The notes under the pieces were generated by a model. The model worked only from the letters and a program-made list of their open reading frames with translations, was not told where the DNA came from and did no database searches. DNA of 9,249 nucleotides from Methylotetracoccus sp. (lineage in GTDB: Bacteria > Pseudomonadota > Gammaproteobacteria > Methylococcales > Methylococcaceae), in NCBI GenBank assembly GCA_025458755.1, contig JALORT010000128.1, positions 1-9,249 of the forward strand, written 5' to 3'. Positions 6,907-9,249 of the stretch are shown here, piece by piece. Position numbers and translations under genes: made by a program. Every line of letters starts with the position of its first letter. Position 1 is the first letter of the stretch.

Positions 6907-7818
6907 CTAAACCTTGCTCTGGCCGAATGCGCGGCTGATGATATTAAAGATCAGCACGAACATCACCAGCACCAAGGAAGCCGCCCAGGCCAGTTCGATT
7001 TGGTTCTCGAACGGCATACCGGAAAAGTTGTAAATCAACACCGACAAGGACGCGATCGGCGCCATCAAGTGCACTTCCCCGTCCTCCACCAGCCAGTAGT
7101 TGCTGAACAGCGCGGTAAACAGCAGGGGCGCGGTTTCACCGGCGGCGCGGGCAATGGCCAGCATCACCCCGGTCAGGATGCCGGGCATCGCCGTCGGCAG
7201 CACGACCTTGACGATCACCTGAGTACGGGTACAGCCCAAGCCATAAGCGGCGTCCTTCATTTTCTGAGTGACCATCTTCATGGCCTCTTCGGACGTCAGG
7301 ACGACCGTCGGCAGCATCAGCAGCGCCAAAGCCACACCCCCCGCGGGCGCTGAATAGGTCCCCGTGGTCAGCACCACCAGCGCATAGGCGAACACCCCGG
7401 CCAGGATCGACGGCAGACCGGTGAGTGTTTTCGCACAGAAGCGCGCCCAAGCCGCCAGCTTGCTGTCAGGGCCCAGCTCGGCCAAAAAAACCGCCGCGAT
7501 AATCCCGAACGGGATACTGATCAGCGCCCCGATACCCACAGTGACGAAGGTGCCCACGATCGCGTTGCCGAAGCCGCCGCCTTCCTCGAAGCCGGCGGGA
7601 GGCAACTCGGTGAACAGCTCGAGGCTGAGCCGGCTGCCGCCCCGCACCAACAGCATGTACAGTACCGACAACAACGGTACGCTCGCGATCACGGCACAAG
7701 CCCACGCGAGGCCGCTCAAGAGCGTACTATTCAGGGAACGCGGTTCGGTGAGAGACCGCTTCAAGTTGGGCAGTGGCCAAGCACCCTGAGGGGAATCTAG
7801 AGGTCCACGCATATTCAT
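6907..7818 (-). CDS. pstA: Phosphate ABC transporter permease PstA
   Basis: This encodes 303 residues, one of the two inner-membrane subunits forming the phosphate channel. Hydrophobic helices are visible at about 36-58, 86-113, 134-156, 160-177, 211-235 and 277-298, matching the six-helix plan. The cytoplasmic EAA-type loop that docks on PstB is DAAYGLGCTRTQVIVKVVLP (189-208), followed by MPGILTGVMLAIARAAGETAP. A charged, proline-rich N-terminal tail of about 33 residues precedes the first helix. ATG at 7818 overlaps the pstC stop as ATGA, indicating translational coupling; a second ATG two codons later (7812) is possible. The paralogous PstC lies directly upstream, and PstB follows. Confidence 0.98.
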   Translation of the reverse strand: MNMRGPLDSPQGAWPLPNLKRSLTEPRSLNSTLLSGLAWACAVIASVPLLSVLYMLLVRGGSRLSLELFTELPPAGFEEGGGFGNAIVGTFVTVGIGALISIPFGIIAAVFLAELGPDSKLAAWARFCAKTLTGLPSILAGVFAYALVVLTTGTYSAPAGGVALALLMLPTVVLTSEEAMKMVTQKMKDAAYGLGCTRTQVIVKVVLPTAMPGILTGVMLAIARAAGETAPLLFTALFSNYWLVEDGEVHLMAPIASLSVLIYNFSGMPFENQIELAWAASLVLVMFVLIFNIISRAFGQSKV

Positions 7819-8786
7819 TTCCTTTTAACCCATTGCTGCGTCGTCATCGTCATGATCGCCGTCCCGGCCACATTCACTGCCAAGGTGATCAGCATCAGCA
7901 CCAGTGCGGCGTACATCAACACTTTGACCTCGGTTTCACCGGCCTCGGGAAAGTTCAGTGCGAGCAACGCAGCCAGTGTATTCGCCGGAGCGAACAGCGA
8001 GAGGCTGATCTGATTCGAGTTCCCAACCAGCATGGCCAGCGCCATCGTCTCGCCGAGCGCCCGGCCGAAGCCGAGCACCAAGGCACCGAAAATTCCGGTC
8101 GACGCGGTGGGTAGCATCACTTTAAGAATCGCTTCCCAACGTGTCGCGCCCAAACCGTACGCGGCCTCTTTGATACGGAACGGCACGAGCCGCAGCGCGT
8201 CCTGCGACACGGCGGCGATCGTCGGTAGGACCATAATGGCCAGCACCAGTGCCGCCGGCAGCATGCCGGGACCGCTCAACGTGGTACCGAAGAAAGGAAG
8301 CCACCCCAGCGTCTCATGCAGCCAGTCGGCGACTGGCCGAATCGCCGGGATCACGACGAAGATCCCCCACAACCCGTAAACGACGCTGGGAATCGCCGCG
8401 AGCAGTTCGACGATCGTCCGGAAAATCGATGCCAATCGCGGCGGCAGGAAGTCCTGCGTCAGAAAGATCGCCATGATCACGCCAAAAAAACCGCCGATGA
8501 TCAGCGCCAGCAGCGAGCTGTACAAGGTACCCCAGATTTCCGGCAGGATACCGAACTGGTCTTTGTTGGCATCCCAGGTCGTCGACGTCAGGAAGCCAAG
8601 GTGATACTCCGTGATGGCCGGAACCGCCTTGCGCCCCACTTCGAGCACCAAGGCGGCGACGATGGCGAGGATCATCCAGGCGCCTAATTTGGCGAGGCCC
8701 CTGAACGTTCGATCGACGACATAGTCGATGCGGGACGGCGGACCCGAAACCGACTCGGACGACTGCGCCGCTTCAAACATCTTCAT
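7815..8786 (-). CDS. pstC: Phosphate ABC transporter permease PstC
   Basis: This encodes 323 residues, the second channel-forming permease of the Pst system. Helices are visible at about 35-50, 86-110, 122-148, 174-195, 228-256 and 287-312. The PstC-typical periplasmic stretch between helix 1 and 2 contains FLTSTTWDANKDQFGILPEI, and IPSVVYGLWGIFVVIP (132-147) is a family hallmark. The PstB-docking loop is KEAAYGLGATRWEAILKVML (206-225). ATG at 8786 is the first start in frame; ATG at 8780 is an alternative. Neither has a strong ribosome binding site (only AGG about 12 nt before 8786), which may keep permease synthesis below that of the binding protein. The stop overlaps the pstA start. Confidence 0.98.
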   Translation of the reverse strand: MKMFEAAQSSESVSGPPSRIDYVVDRTFRGLAKLGAWMILAIVAALVLEVGRKAVPAITEYHLGFLTSTTWDANKDQFGILPEIWGTLYSSLLALIIGGFFGVIMAIFLTQDFLPPRLASIFRTIVELLAAIPSVVYGLWGIFVVIPAIRPVADWLHETLGWLPFFGTTLSGPGMLPAALVLAIMVLPTIAAVSQDALRLVPFRIKEAAYGLGATRWEAILKVMLPTASTGIFGALVLGFGRALGETMALAMLVGNSNQISLSLFAPANTLAALLALNFPEAGETEVKVLMYAALVLMLITLAVNVAGTAIMTMTTQQWVKRK

Positions 8787-8840
8787 GGGTAGATCGGCCT
8801 AATTGGGGGGGGCGTGCATTTCGCGAGCGGGAGAGCTGCC

Positions 8841-8858
8841 GCAGGGGCTTTTCCCCGC
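8841..8858 (-). promoter_or_regulatory. Hairpin in the pstS-pstC intergenic region
   Basis: On the transcribed strand GCGGGG, an AAAAG loop and CCCCTGC form a 4-bp GC stem, extended by two pairs across a bulged T. It lies 25-42 nt after the pstS stop and about 55 nt before pstC. No T-run follows, so complete termination is unlikely. In several transporter operons a stem after the binding-protein gene stabilises the upstream mRNA or limits read-through, giving more binding protein than permease. That role here is inference. Confidence 0.3.
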
Positions 8859-8883
8859 ACCCTGACGACCATCATCGACGAAC

Positions 8884-9249
8884 CTACTGGATGTTTTTCG
8901 CGGCGGCGCGCACCAGTTCGATGACATTTTGCGGCAGCGGGATGTAGCCCATTTTGGAGCTCATCTTCTGACCCTCCGTCACACCGTATTCGACCATCTC
9001 GCGCAGCACCTCGGCCTTTTTCTGGTCGCCATTCTGCTTATAGAACAGCAGCCAGGTGAAGCTCGCAATCGGATAGGAGGCCTCCCCTTCCGGGTCCGGC
9101 GCCCAGGCAATCAGGTTATCGGGAAACGAAACGCTGGCCAGAGTCGCGACACCGCCTTCTCCGCCCGGTTTGACGTAGGTTCCGGCTTTGTTCTGCAGGC
9201 TAGCCATCGGCACCTTCGCACCCATCGCGTAGCCGTACTCGATGTAACC
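8884..9249 (-). CDS. pstS: Phosphate-binding protein PstS, C-terminal part
   Basis: The last 121 codons of the periplasmic phosphate-binding lipoprotein or secreted protein that feeds PstCAB; the N-terminus with its signal peptide lies beyond the right edge. The fragment opens with GYIEYGYAMG, the PstS motif after the phosphate-site loop, then AYPIA-type SYPIASFTWLLFYKQ (about residues 61-75 of the fragment), YGVTEGQ, and the family-typical end YIPLPQNVIELVRAAAKNIQ before TAG at 8886-8884. The whole protein should be about 340-350 residues, so around two thirds is missing. It heads the visible pst operon; any Pho box would lie upstream, outside the window. Confidence 0.97.
   Translation of the reverse strand, partial: GYIEYGYAMGAKVPMASLQNKAGTYVKPGGEGGVATLASVSFPDNLIAWAPDPEGEASYPIASFTWLLFYKQNGDQKKAEVLREMVEYGVTEGQKMSSKMGYIPLPQNVIELVRAAAKNIQ

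Noticed and set aside
1..9249. CRISPR, tRNA, rRNA, insertion sequence or defence system
   Set aside because: I found no regularly spaced repeats, no tRNA cloverleaf, no rRNA motif, no transposase or integrase, and no defence-family protein other than the Fic-like one.

Overview
All supportable genes in this window lie on the minus strand, so transcription runs from high to low coordinates. The DNA is GC-rich with strong G/C preference at third codon positions. The protein sequences fit a gammaproteobacterium. The combination of a phosphoketolase with a glycolytic pyruvate kinase/enolase pair would suit a methanotroph or related one-carbon or autotrophic lineage, but no taxon-specific marker is present, so this is inference.

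Layout in transcription order. (1) 9249-6061: a phosphate-specific ABC transporter operon, pstS (C-terminal part only), pstC, pstA, pstB. pstC and pstA overlap by ATGA, pstA and pstB are 18 nt apart, and a GC-rich hairpin sits in the 97-nt pstS-pstC gap. No phoU follows pstB inside the window. (2) 6060-5402: about 660 nt without an intact gene. It holds a clear remnant of a ZIP-family metal transporter (TM5-TM6 region only). (3) 5401-5153: a small, very acidic protein of unknown function with a good ribosome binding site. (4) 4904-3444: complete pyruvate kinase. (5) 3436-3254: an enolase start with its own ribosome binding site, 7 nt after pyruvate kinase. It is cut off after about 46 recognisable residues, so this is a decayed pyk-eno operon. 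(6) 3160-2869: an unrecognised, apparently frameshifted ghost of a gene. (7) 2842-2132: a Fic-fold protein whose Fic motif lacks the catalytic histidine and the last arginine. (8) 1976-1: phosphoketolase, 658 codons, running off the left edge.

How the parts fit: PstSCAB imports phosphate at high affinity. Phosphoketolase uses inorganic phosphate to cleave xylulose-5-P and/or fructose-6-P to acetyl phosphate, and pyruvate kinase closes glycolysis. The intact genes are therefore phosphate supply and central carbon metabolism. Between them lie three gene remnants (ZIP, enolase, unknown ghost) in about 3 kb, which marks a region of past rearrangement and gene loss. I see no tRNA, rRNA, CRISPR array, insertion sequence or defence system. 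The more unusual items are the atypical Fic protein, the acidic orphan and the decayed loci, not a clearly new system.
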